Under the pieces are notes generated by a model. It made no database searches. It was given only the letters and a program-made list of their open reading frames with translations, and had not been told where the DNA came from. Shown here piece after piece: positions 10,428 to 21,914 of a stretch of DNA of 64,000 nt. The number at the start of each line of letters is the position of its first letter. The stretch's first letter is position 1. The translations under genes and the position numbers were made by a program. This stretch comes from Mesoplasma tabanidae (lineage in GTDB: Bacteria; Bacillota_I; Bacilli_A; Mycoplasmatales; Mycoplasmataceae): contig NZ_CP024969.1 in the NCBI RefSeq assembly GCF_002804025.1, positions 434,001 through 498,000 of the forward strand, read 5' to 3'.

Positions 10428-11969
10428 ATGAAAAACACTCAAATCTTAATTTTAGATTTTGGAAGTCAATATACACAACTTTTAGCTAGAAGAGTTAGAG
10501 AAGCTAATATTTATACTGAAGTATTGCCTTTTGATACTTCAATCGAAAAAATAAAACAATACCCTTTATTAAAAGGTATTATTCTTTCTGGAGGACCATC
10601 AAGTGTCTACTTACAAAATGCTTATAAAATAGACTCTGAAATCTTAAATTTAGATATAGCCATACTTGGAGTTTGTTATGGTATGCAATTATTAACCCAA
10701 TATTTTGAAGGCGCTGTTGAATTAGCAAATGAACAAGAGTTTGGTAAGGCAATCATTACAATTGATGATAAAAATAATCCTCTTTTCAGAAATATTGATA
10801 CAAATACTCAAGTTTGAATGAGTCATGCTGATCATGTAACTAAATTACCAAAAGATTTTAAACAAATAGCTCATTCTAATGCAAGTATTGCAGGTATTTC
10901 ACATATTACTAAGCCAATTTATGGTATTCAGTTTCATGCTGAAGTTACTCACTCTTTACAAGGAAAAGAAATGTTAGAAAACTTTTTATATGATGTTGCA
11001 AAATGTACAAAAGATTGAAACCTAGATGATTTTATTGAAGAACAAATTAAAGAAATTAAAGAAATTGTTCAAGATAAGCAAGTTATTTTAGGTTTAAGTG
11101 GTGGAGTTGATTCTTCAGTTGCTGCAGCTATCATTGGTAAAGCAATTGGTAAACAGTTAACTTGTATTTTTGTTGATACAGGTTTATTAAGAAAAAATGA
11201 AAGTCATGAAGTAATGAAAGCATATGAAACTAATTTTGACATAAATATAAAATTAGTTAATGCTAGTGATCTTTTCTTTTCTAAATTAAAAAATATTAAA
11301 GAACCTGAAGCTAAAAGAAAAGTAATTGGCAAATGTTTCATTGATGTTTTTACTAACGCAGCAAGAGAATATAAAGATGCTGACTTTTTGGCTCAAGGAA
11401 CTATTTATCCTGATGTTATTGAGTCTTCTTCACATGGTGCTAGTTCAAAAACTATTAAATCTCATCATAATGTTGGTGGTTTACCTGAAGATTTAAAATT
11501 TAAACTAATTGAACCTTTAAGAAATTTATTTAAAGATGAAGTTAGACAAGTTGGTTTTAAATTAGGATTACCAGAAGAAATGATTAATCGTCATCCGTTT
11601 CCAGGACCTGGATTAGGAATTAGAGTAATTGAAGAAGTCACTAGAGATAAAGTAGCAATATTACAAGAAGTAGATGCTATATTCATTAAAAAATTAAGAG
11701 ACTGAAACTTATATAATTCAGTTTCACAAGCTTTTGTAACTTTATTACCTGTTAAAACGGTTGGTGTAATGGGAGACAATCGTACTTATGATTATGTAGT
11801 TGCGTTAAGAAGCGTTAATACAATTGATTTCATGACAGCAACAAGTACACATCTTCCTTGAGAGTTTTTAGACGAAGTAGTAAATGAAATAATAAATAAA
11901 GTAGATAATGTTAACCGTGTTGTTTATGATGTCACATCAAAACCTCCTGGAACAATAGAATGAGAGTAA
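10428..11969 (+). CDS. guaA: GMP synthase (glutamine-hydrolysing)
   Basis: 513 residues, the usual size. It converts XMP to GMP with ATP and glutamine. The N-terminal class-I amidotransferase domain has [14 protein letters not shown], the catalytic-Cys motif GVCYGMQLL and the His/Glu region FHAEVTHS. The ATP-pyrophosphatase domain has the P-loop GLSGGVDSS (about residue 222), and the dimerisation domain has [10 protein letters not shown] and ends KPPGTIEWE. Four TGA codons are Trp. AAGGGAG precedes the ATG. The riboswitch and terminator upstream should control it, and guaB follows directly. Confidence 0.97.
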
Positions 11970-11971
11970 AA

Positions 11972-13102
<1,131 letters not shown>

Positions 13103-13108
13103 AGAAAA

Positions 13109-13130
13109 CTCACTTTGTTATAAAAGTGAG
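13109..13130 (+). terminator. Hairpin after guaB, flanking IS copy
   Basis: CTCACTTT / AAAAGTGAG with loop GTTAT. It lacks a T tract because the IS end (TATAAATT) follows at once. A related hairpin with six T (about 14092-14113) lies on the other side of the IS, which suggests insertion into or beside a terminator. Confidence 0.55.
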
Positions 13131-14092
13131 TATAAATTGTAAATGAAAGTGCAACACTTCTAACCGAATGTCTCATAAAATTTCTGAGCTGATTTGTAAT
13201 TCAGGATTTTACGAGGCATTTTATTTATTTCATTTAATATCACCTTTTAAATTTGTAAAATTAGTTTTCTTAGGTAAATATCTTCTGATCAAACCATTTA
13301 AATTTTCTTTTGCAATTAATTCTTTTAATTTTCTTTTGTATGTTTCATAGTTTTATTTTCTAATTTAATTGCAAAACCTTTTCTAGTAACTCTTTCAACT
13401 AGTGTCATTATGGCTTTTGAACTATTGCCAGAACTAACAATTAAATCAATTTCAAAATGACCAATGTCTTTTCTTTGATTAATATTTTTTAGGTATATAA
13501 GTAATTAGAATGGAATTCATTTTTGATATTTCTCATAGATAATGCTTATATTTACTAGACTTTTTTCATCAAAACCTAGGTCTCAATAAATCTTTTGATT
13601 TAATTTTTATTTGCTTATTCTTAATTCAATTGTAAACAGTTTGGGTTGCTGGTGTTTTAATCCCAAGTTCTTTGGCTTTAAAAACACAAACATCAATGCT
13701 AAAACTTTTTGGATTAAAATTAATATAAAGAAATTTCAAGAATTCATTATATTTACTTATTTTATTTTGATGAGATAAGGTATTATTAATATCTCTAGTA
13801 AATTGTGAATCCTTGGCTTTATAAATCATAGCTGCTTTATTTCTTTTAATTTCTCTGTAAATAGTTGATCTATTTCTATTTAGTTCTTTAGCTATGAAAA
13901 AAACTGATTTATTTTGAACATTTAATAGATATTCAATTAAAGTTCTTTCTTTTAAAGATATTTGTTTATAATTATTCATGGTAACTCCTTTGGGCTTTGA
14001 TCGGTCAGAAGTTGCTTTTTTTGTATAAAAAAAGCTGCAATTCCAATGAGATTATTTTCTCATAAGTGTTGCAGTTCCAATTTTAATTCGTA
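13131..14092 (-). mobile_element. IS30-family element, decayed copy
   Basis: 962 bp. The end at 14092, read inward on the minus strand (TACGAATTAAAATTGGAACT), matches the left end of the intact copy at 33965. The other end (TATAAATTGTAAATGAAAGT) has diverged slightly from that copy's right end. The transposase, on the minus strand, is broken, and the element is about 145 bp shorter than the intact copy because of an internal deletion. Confidence 0.9.
13160..13979 (-). pseudogene. IS30-family transposase, frameshifted and deleted
   Basis: Starts MNNYKQISLKERTLIEYLL with the HTH that heads IS30 transposases (RNRSTIYREIKRNKA), nearly identical to the intact protein at 34077. After Trp (TGA 13626) the reading frame is lost near 13490-13505 by small insertions. 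A block of about 130 bp that should hold the second Asp and the region before the Glu of the DDE site is missing near 13320. The end (TAG 13160-13162) is preserved. Not functional. Confidence 0.9.
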
Positions 14093-14122
14093 CTCATTTT
14101 AAATGAGTTTTTTAATTATATA

Positions 14123-14374
14123 TTATTTTTTAGCTTGTTGCATTGCACGCATTGTTTTTTTAATGTCTGATTCACTTGGTTTTCTTCCCATGCTCATGTA
14201 CATTGCACGAATTTGTTTTTCTGTAACAGGTGGGTTATCTTTTAATTGTTTTTTAACCATTGATCTAGTAATGAAAAATCCAATAATTGCTCCTAAAATA
14301 ATTGCTCCTAAGATAACTCCAATTAGCATTCCTGCTAATCCTCCTGCTGAAAATTCTGTTGTTAATAGTACCAT
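14123..14374 (-). CDS. UPF0154 (YneF-like) membrane protein
   Basis: 83 residues: an N-terminal hydrophobic helix (residues 9-36, GLAGMLIGVILGAIILGAII) and a cytoplasmic tail with PPVTEKQIRAMYMSMGRKPSE, the signature of the UPF0154/YneF family found across Firmicutes and Mollicutes. Function unknown. It lies 36 bases after tkt in the same direction, as yneF follows tkt in Bacillus. Confidence 0.92.
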   Translation of the reverse strand: MVLLTTEFSAGGLAGMLIGVILGAIILGAIIGFFITRSMVKKQLKDNPPVTEKQIRAMYMSMGRKPSESDIKKTMRAMQQAKK

Positions 14375-14410
14375 AAATTCACTCTATTCTATTTTTTCTT
14401 TATTTTAAAA

Positions 14411-16378
14411 TTATTTTATAACCTTTTTAATTTTATTAAAAATTTGTTCACTTGTAAATCCATATTGATTAATTATTGTATTAGCTGGTGCACTTGCTCC
14501 AAAAATATCGATTCCAATATTTAAGCCATTATCAGCAGTATATTTGCTTCATCCATAAGTTGTTCCCATTTCGATTGAAACTCTTAAAGTTGATTTATCA
14601 ATAATTTTGTCTTTATATGATTGCTCTTGTTGATCAAATAAGTTTGTTGACGGCATTGATACAACTTTAGCAATAATACCTTCTTCTTTTAGTTTAGCAG
14701 CTGTCTGCATAGCTAATCCAACTTCGCTTCCTGTTGCAATTAAAGTTATAGTAGCATTTGGTTGATCTAACATTAAATATGCACCTCTTTTAACTTCTTC
14801 ATAAACATCATTATGTGGTAATTGAACTAAATCCTGTCTAGTTAAAACTAAAGTTGAAGGGCAGTTTTTTAAATCCTGTAATGCTATTTTGTATGATGCT
14901 AATGTTTCAGCATAATCAGCTGGTCTAAAAGTTATATGATTAGGTATGCTTCTGATCATTGCTAATTGTTCAATTGGCTGATGAGTTGGGCCATCTTCTC
15001 CAACAGCAACCGAATCATGAGTAAAGATAAATAATTGTTGAGAATTCATAATTGATGATAAACGCATTGCTGGTTTCATATAATCTGAGAATACAAAGAA
15101 TCCACTTGAAAACGGAATTAATCCACCATGTTGATGAATACCATTGTTAATTGCACCCATTGCAAATTCTCTAACACCATAAAGAATGTTTCTTCCACTT
15201 CTGTTATCAACATCAAATTGACCATCAGCACCTTTAATTCTTGTTGATGATACTAAATCAGCTGATCCTCCAATTAAGAACTTAACTTGAGCATTTATAC
15301 TGTCTCAAATGTTTCCTGAACTAACTCTTGTAGCTTCAGCTTTTTCTGGTGCTTTTGCAAGTAATTCTTCATAATCAAAATTAATTTCTTTATTAAGCGC
15401 ATTCACAAATTGTTTTGCTAATTCTGGTTTTAATGCTTTTAATTTATTTAAATCTTCATTTCATTTTGATTCAATAGATAAGTTTTTTGAAATATTTTCG
15501 TTTCAATGTGAATAAACTTCATTTGGGATTTCAAAATCATTATATTTTCAATCAAAAGCATTTTTAACAGTTTCAATATCTGAACCAATTGGGGCACCAT
15601 GTACTGCACTAGTCCCTTGTTTTGTGGCTCCTATACCAATAATTGTTTTAACTTCAATATATGTAGGTTTATCTGATGCTTTAGCATCATTAATAGCTTT
15701 TTCAATAGCTACTAAATCTTCACCATCATTAATTTTTAAAGTATTTCATTGAGCAGCTTTAAATCTTTCGTGCATATTTTCACTTTGAGCTTTTTCAACT
15801 TTGTCATCTAATTGAATATCATTTGAGTCGTGAATTATAATTAATTTATTTAATTTTAATCTACCAGCTAAACTAATTGATTCTTGAGCTACACCTTCTT
15901 GTAAATCTCCATCACCACATAAAACAAATGTATGGTGATCAACTAATTTTAAATCTGATTGATTATATACTGATGCTGTATGAGATTCAGCAATTGCCAA
16001 TCCAACAGCCATAGCAATTCCTTGACCTAAAGGTCCAGTTGTTACATCAACACCTTCAGTTAAGTGAGATTCAGGGTGACCTGGTGTTTTACTATTTCAT
16101 TGTCTAAAGTTTTTAATTTCATCCATTGATAAATTATAACCAGCTAAATGTAATGCTGAATATAATAAAGCACTTCCATGTCCTGCTGATAATACGAAAC
16201 GATCTCTATCAAATCACTTAGGATTTTTAGGATTATGTTTCATTATTTTGTTAAATAAAGTATAAACGATTGGTGCAGCCCCTAATACAATACCTGGGTG
16301 ACCTGAATTTGCTTTATTAATTGCAGAAACCCCTAAAATTCTTAAAGCATTTAAATTGTTGTTATTTTTGTTTATCAT
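14411..16378 (-). CDS. tkt: Transketolase
   Basis: 655 residues, normal length. A thiamine-diphosphate enzyme of the non-oxidative pentose phosphate pathway that moves two-carbon units between sugar phosphates. Seen: ANSGHPG near the start, [15 protein letters not shown], the TPP/Mg motif [16 protein letters not shown], and the pyrimidine-domain stretch [15 protein letters not shown] followed by FRPADYAET. Several TGA codons are Trp. The ATG follows GGAGATAAAT and overlaps the stop of the upstream DUF896 gene by 17 bases, indicating coupling. Confidence 0.96.
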
Positions 16379-16616
16379 ATTTATCTCCTTCATTTTTTAG
16401 TTTGCTTGGTGTTACATCATTTCCTTGTGCATCTATTACTTTTGTGCTTTTTAATTGTTGTTCAAAACCACTTCTAAAGTATTTTAAGTATAGAGCTTTT
16501 AATTCTTCTCTATATGTGCTTTCTTCTGATGTCAGTTCACGATCTTTTTTTATTTTTGCCAAACGATTTATTTCTTGAATAACTTCTGGCATTGACATTT
16601 CTTTTGATTGACTCAT
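16362..16616 (-). CDS. DUF896/UPF0291 (YnzC-like) protein
   Basis: 84 residues. EVIQEINRLAKIKKDRELT then EESTYREELKALYLKYFRSG is the two-helix signature of the UPF0291/DUF896 family of small Firmicute proteins (YnzC). The biochemical function is not established. The TAA lies inside the start of tkt (17-base overlap), and yneF/tkt/ynzC adjacency is also seen in Bacillus. Confidence 0.9.
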   Translation of the reverse strand: MSQSKEMSMPEVIQEINRLAKIKKDRELTSEESTYREELKALYLKYFRSGFEQQLKSTKVIDAQGNDVTPSKLKNEGDKYDKQK

Positions 16617-16644
16617 TTTAATACCCCTTTAAACTTATTTTATA

Positions 16645-17742
16645 CTAAACTAATGGTTTTCTTAATGTTGTTTCAACTTCAACATTGCTTGTAGGAATAT
16701 TTATTGTTATTTTCATTGGATTTTTAACTTTAAAGTTAAATCAACCTAATCCTGAAATAGATATTTCAAATTCTTTGTTTATATCTTTTTCACTAAATAT
16801 AAACTCTCTTTTAACAAAGTTATTGTCTAAATTATACGGAACAATATTTTCTTTATTTCTTGTGTAATAATCAAACGCATTTTTTGTATTAGTTCTATGT
16901 AATTTGATTTCTTTGTTATTGAAGAAATGAAAACTGTTAATTTCATCACTTTCTCATTCAAAATCAACTCAAGCAATACCTGCATAAAAAATTGAGTTAA
17001 ATGGTTTTAATTGAAAAGTATTTTGTGCAACTTCTTTATTGAAGTAAATATATTTTCATTCTTCTTTATCTAACAAGTTAGCAGCAGAATTGCTTCTAGC
17101 AATTCCTGGTGTATCAAATATAATATCATCACTTGATAATTTAATTTGAATGAAGTCTAATGTTGTATTAAAGTATTTAGATTCAACTATTTGAGGTATC
17201 AAATTGTTAGCTCTTAAAAGTGAATTAATAATTGAAGATTTACCAACGTTAGAACTACCAATGAAATATTTTTTAGTTTTAGTTTTCTTAATTTTGTTTA
17301 ACAAACTATTTGTAAAATTATTTTTAAAACTTGTATTTAAAATAATGTTTGCATCGTATATAGCACTTTTTGAGAATAGATCAGTTATATATCTTCTTAT
17401 TTTTGCTAGTTTCACAGCTTTAGGGAGTAAATCTATTTTATTAACTACAATTGTAACTGGGTATCTTTTAATAGCTTCTTCAATTTCTTTAACTCTACTT
17501 CCTTCTAAATCAAAAATATCGATTATATAAAAGAATTCTATATCTTTTGGTTTATCATTTTGAATTAAAGTTTTTAGTTTTAAAATAAATTGTTCAGCAT
17601 TTATTTCTTGATTAATTAATTCATTATAGTTTTTAATTTTAAAACATCTTAAACAATATTCATTTTCTGGTTTAATAACATAACCAGGTTTATTTTGATC
17701 TTTATTTTGTTTTAAAATTCCACAACCTATACACTTGCTCAT
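16645..17742 (-). CDS. yqeH: Circularly permuted ribosome-biogenesis GTPase, YqeH type
   Basis: 365 residues. An N-terminal zinc finger (CIGCG ... YCLRCF) precedes a GTPase domain with permuted motifs: G4 VNKIDLLPK (about residue 110) comes before G1 GSSNVGKSS (about 175), and G3 is DTPG (about 220). The C-terminal part contains the TGA-Trp codons. The YqeH family acts in 30S subunit assembly. The divergent P-loop still keeps GKSS. Its start overlaps the stop of the upstream gene by 16 bases. Confidence 0.92.
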
Positions 17743-18638
17743 GTTTCCCCCATTTGTTTGTTCATAATATAACTTAAGAACTTTATTAAAACTAATATTT
17801 TTAATACATCATCATAACAATGTGATCTAGCTTCTTTTAAACTTTTAGATAATTTATTATGTTCATATTGTGAAACATTTTCTAAACTAAATAGTTTTAA
17901 AGCTCTACTACACAAGAATGTTATGTTATCATCTTTAAAATTATATTTATTATGTAATTCTTCTGTGTAGTCAAAGAATTTTTTTAAACTTCTTATTTTA
18001 ATAGAATCATCTACATCACCCTTTTTAAGGTTTTGTTCATTATAAAATTTTTCACCATTTTTTGAATAATTAGAAAAACTTAAATTTTGCTCTAATGCAT
18101 CATATATATCAAAACTATTTAACTTATAGCTTTTTGTATCTTTATTGAAAATAAATAAATCAGTTTTTTTATTCTTAAATAAAGCTTTGTATGTATTAAT
18201 TCATTGTTCGATTATTTTTTTATCATTATCTTGTCCTGCAAAAATAATTGTTCTAATGTTTTTGTTTACACACATATTAATAAAGCTTTTAATCATTGAC
18301 TGATATTGATTTTTAAAATCATATTTATCATCATTGATTTTTCTTTTAATTGATAAACTGTTTATTGATTTATGATTATTTCTAGTTAAAACTTCATTAA
18401 AATTTTTAGCAAATGAATAGTTCATTAAATAAACTATATCTTTTTCTTCTTCACTGTATAATTTAGGTTTTATGTTTTCAAAGTCATGACTACGATTAAA
18501 AAATTCTGTATCTAGTATTAGAACCGGAAATTTTATTTCTTTTAATTTATTTTGTAAACCTTCAAAATTAAAATGAATTGATTGGTATTTATTCAGTTTT
18601 ATCGAATTATCTTTAATTTCCAAATTTTTATACTTCAT
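17727..18638 (-). CDS. Hypothetical, possible DEDD-type exonuclease
   Basis: 303 residues. I chose ATG 18638 because AAGGAAAAGAAGAG precedes it. The order of motifs suggests an RNase H-like 3'-5' exonuclease: LILDTEFF (residues about 40-47, like the DxE of Exo I), then RTIIFAGQDNDKKII (an Exo II-like position), and SHCYDDVLKI near the C-terminus (an Exo III-like H..DD). The spacing of the last motif is one residue off the classical DEDDh pattern, so this is tentative. Its stop lies inside yqeH, so the two are coupled. Confidence 0.55.
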
Positions 18639-18672
18639 AGTTCTCTTCTTTTCCTTTTTATATTTTAACAAA

Positions 18673-18700
18673 TTAATATATTATTTCATTGTTGTATAAT
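18673..18700 (+). promoter_or_regulatory. Putative promoter
   Basis: TTAATA (18673-18678), 16-base spacer, TATAAT (18695-18700), 40 bases before the start of the plus-strand gene at 18741. Confidence 0.45.
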
Positions 18701-18740
18701 CTTATTTATAGGTTATAAACACTAAATGGAGGCATTTTTA

Positions 18741-19445
18741 ATGATATTAAGTAAATTAACTAGTAACATTTTAATTAATGAATTAATTGATGATATAAAT
18801 TCTTGCATTAAAAATATGAATTTAGTTGAGGAATTGAACCAGAGTAATGATTATAATTTCAATAATTTGCATGAGATTTATAATAATAAATTAATAGAAT
18901 TGTTCGAACTAGATAATGTTCTTTCTTCAATAAATATTTTTATAGAAGATTTTACTCAGCAGGTAAGTAAAATGTTAATTGATGAAAAGCAAACATTTAA
19001 ATTAAATCATTCAAAAGAACAAGAAAATAAAAAAAGAGTTTTTGAATTCATTATTTTCATTCAAAATAAACTTTTAAACTATAAAAAAATAATTATATCT
19101 TTAAACTGAATCCTAGAAAAAATGGGTAATGACGTTGAAATAAATGAAAATAATAAAATTGAGTTTTATTCTTTAGTTGATTTTAATATTGAAAGAAGAT
19201 TTAAAAAAATAAGAGAAGATATTGAATTAAGTTCAAACTTATTAGATTTAGAAAATGTATTTATCAATGAATTTGAAAAATTAAATTTAAATGATAAGAA
19301 AGAACAACTAGAAAAATTATTAAGCTCAATAAATTTTGATTCCATTTTAGAAATGCATGATGTTGACGAAATTATTAGAATATCACAAATGTCTACTTCA
19401 ATAAATTTTTTAATTAAGTTTATCGAGGTTATTAATAAAATTTAA
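18741..19445 (+). CDS. Helical/coiled-coil protein, hypothetical
   Basis: 234 residues. ATG 18741 is preferred over the in-frame ATG 18726 because the latter is part of the Shine-Dalgarno (TGGAGG, 18727-18732). The sequence is Leu/Ile/Asn/Lys/Glu-rich throughout, predicted all-helical, with no signal peptide or membrane segment. One TGA-Trp joins the two halves. Monocistronic between a divergent neighbour and a terminator. Family not recognised. Confidence 0.75.
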
Positions 19446-19465
19446 AAATAATTATGCATTTAAAT

Positions 19466-19501
19466 TAAAAAAGTAACCTTCTTTTCTACAGGCTACTTTT
19501 T
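19466..19501. terminator. Bidirectional terminator
   Basis: AAAAAGTAACC pairs imperfectly with GGCTACTTTTT; A-rich on one side and T-rich on the other, between two convergent genes. Confidence 0.7.
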
Positions 19502-19503
19502 AA

Positions 19504-21807
19504 TTAATTTAGTTTACTCATGTCTTTAAACTTTGGTTTATATTCATTTTGTCAATTTGTATTTTCATCAAACCCTTGATGATTTCGAACATTTAATACA
19601 TTTCATTTTGATATATCATTATTAAAATTAGAATTATTAAACATATAAGACATATCAGTTACATTTGAAACATTTCATTCTGATATATTTTGATTAAAAA
19701 TAGAATTTTGAAACATTTTCTTTGTATTAGTGACTTTCGAAACATCTCATTTTGACAAGTCTTGATCAAAATTATAATTTAAAGCAAACATATATGACAT
19801 ATTAGTAACATTTGAAACTTTTCAATCAATAACTGTTTGGTCAAAATTAGTTCCAGTAAACATTGCTTCCATATTTTTCACTTTTGACACATTTCAGATC
19901 GATATATTACTGTCAAAACTTGAATAAGCAAACATATACGACATGTCAATAATATTAGATACATCTCAACTTGATATATCTTGATTAAAATTTTTAGTAA
20001 ACCTAAATAAATTTTTAAAACTTGTTATATTTTTGCTTACTGAATTAGGAACTTGCTCTATGGAGTTAGGCAATTTATATGCTAAACCATTTTTATCATA
20101 ACCTATATTAGTAACTATTTTTGTTCCATCTGGCGCAGAGCCCTTTATACTTATTTCTTTTTCACTATCTATATCTATATAGTATGTTAAATCATCAATA
20201 TAGTTTTTTTCTGTGTAAAAAGTGATATCTTCAACTTTACCAGAATAGACCAATGAATTTTCAATTGGTTCAACTGTAACTGTGTATTTTTTTATTTCTA
20301 AACCTTTAGGTATAGCTGTAATTGTTAATTTTACTTCATTAATTTTTAATTTAGGATTTTGTTTTAATAAAGCATCTTCTACAATTTGTTTATCATCACT
20401 TTCTAATTTACCTAAATCTTTTTCTAAAATTAAGCCTGGCAAATCGTCAAGATAGTTTTTTTCTGTGTAAAAAGTGATATCTTCAACTTTACCAGAATAG
20501 ACCAATGAATTTTCAATTGGTTCAACTGTAACTGTGTATTTTTTTATTTCAAAACCTTTATGTATAGCTGTAATTGTTAATTTTACTTCATTAATTTTTA
20601 ATTTAGGATTTTGTTTTAATAAAGCATCTTCTACAATTTGTTTATCATCACTTTCTAATTCACCTAAATCTTTTTCTAAAATTACGCTAGACAAATCGTC
20701 AAGATAGTTTTTTTCTGTGTAAAAAGTGATATCTTCAACTTTACCAGAATAGACCAATGAATTTTCAATTGGTTCAACTGTAACTGTGTATTTTTTTATT
20801 TCTAAACCTTTAGGTATAGCTGTAATTGTTAATTTTACTTCATTAATTTTTAATTTAGGATTTTGTTTTAATAAAGCATCTTCTACAATTTGTTTATCAT
20901 CACTTTCTAATTTACCTAAATCTTTTTCTAAAATTAAGCCTGGCAAATCGTCAAGATAGTTTTTTTCTGTGTAAAAAGTGATATCTTCAACTTTACCAGA
21001 ATAGACCAATGAATTTTCAATTGGTTCAACTGTAACTGTGTATTTTTTTATTTCAAAACCTTTATGTATAGCTGTAATTGTTAATTTTACTTCATTAATT
21101 TTTAATTTAGGATTTTGTTTTAATAAAGCATCTTCTACAATTTGTTTATCATCACTTTCTAATTCACCTAAATCTTTTTCTAAAATTACGCTAGACAAAT
21201 CGTCAAGATAAATAGCTTCTGTGTAAAAAGTGATATCTTCAACCTTACCAGAATAGACCAATGAATTTTCAATTGGTTCAACTGTAACTGTGTATTTTTT
21301 TATTTCTAAACCTTTAGGTATAGCTGTAATTGTTAATTTTACTTCATTAATTTTTAATTTAGAATTTTGTTTTAATAAAGCATCTTCTACAATTTGTTTA
21401 TCATCACTTTCTAATTTACCTAAATCTTTTTCTAAAATTACGCTAGACAAATCGTCAAGATAAATAGCTTCTGTGTAAAAAGTGATATCTTCAACTTTAC
21501 CAGAATAGACCAATGAATTTTCAATTGGTTCAACTGTAACTGTGTATTTTTTTATTTCTAAACCTTTAGGTATAGCTGTAATTGTTAATTTTACTTCATT
21601 AATTTTTAATTTAGGATTTTGTTTTAATAAAGCATCTTCTACAATTTGTTTATCATCACTTTCTAATTTACCTAAATCTTTTTCTAAAATTAAGCCTGGC
21701 AAATCAATTTTCTTATTTGTTACATTTTCACTACTACAAGAAACAGCTAAAATAACACCGTTTGTTGTTAAACTTAAAGCACATAAAAAACCTAATAATA
21801 CTTTCAT
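19504..21807 (-). CDS. Repeat-containing surface lipoprotein with DUF285/BspA-like C-terminus
   Basis: 767 residues. Lipoprotein signal with Cys at residue 24 (ILAVSCSS). Residues 36-539 are six tandem 84-residue repeats (ILEKDLG.LESDDKQIVEDA ... KVEDITFYTE). The C-terminal part (about residues 600-767) has repeats of the form FNQDISSWDVSNIIDMSYMF with the Trp encoded by TGA, the DUF285 (mycoplasma PARCEL/BspA-like) signature of surface proteins. Likely an exposed, size-variable adhesin-like protein. A 16-nt homopolymer lies 35 bases before the start, where the promoter should be, so phase-variable expression is plausible. Confidence 0.92.
20191..21702 (-). repeat. Six 252-bp tandem repeats within the DUF285 lipoprotein
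   Basis: Period exactly 252 bp (84 codons). Units differ at a few sites (LPGL or LSSV start; GKLES or GELES; PKGLEIKK or HKGFEIKK). In translation order, units 3+4 and 5+6 form a repeated 504-bp pair, pointing to recent recombination. Confidence 0.95.
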
Positions 21808-21828
21808 TTTTTCCTCGTCATTTCTATT

Positions 21829-21861
21829 ATTTTAATTATTGCAAAAAAAAAAAAAAAACAA
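21829..21861 (-). promoter_or_regulatory. Homopolymer-containing promoter region (candidate phase switch)
   Basis: On the minus strand: TTGTTT overlapping the start of a run of 16 T (21858-21843), then GC and AATAATTAAAAT. With -35 TTGTTT and -10 AATAAT (21840-21835) the spacer is 15 bases, almost all T. Alternatively -10 is TAAAAT (21834-21829). Start codon at 21807. Confidence 0.6.
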
Positions 21862-21914
21862 GTGAAATGTAAAAATCCATTTCTCTTGTAATAAGATTTA
21901 AAAAATATTGTTTT

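Noticed and set aside
11960-11971. Earlier guaB start at 11960
   Set aside because: In frame, but it overlaps the guaA stop and adds MRVK, which is not part of the usual N-terminus; 11972 is preferred although the earlier start cannot be excluded.
13168-13350. Plus-strand 60-residue protein in the first IS copy
   Set aside because: Lies antisense to the decayed transposase and has no ribosome-binding site.
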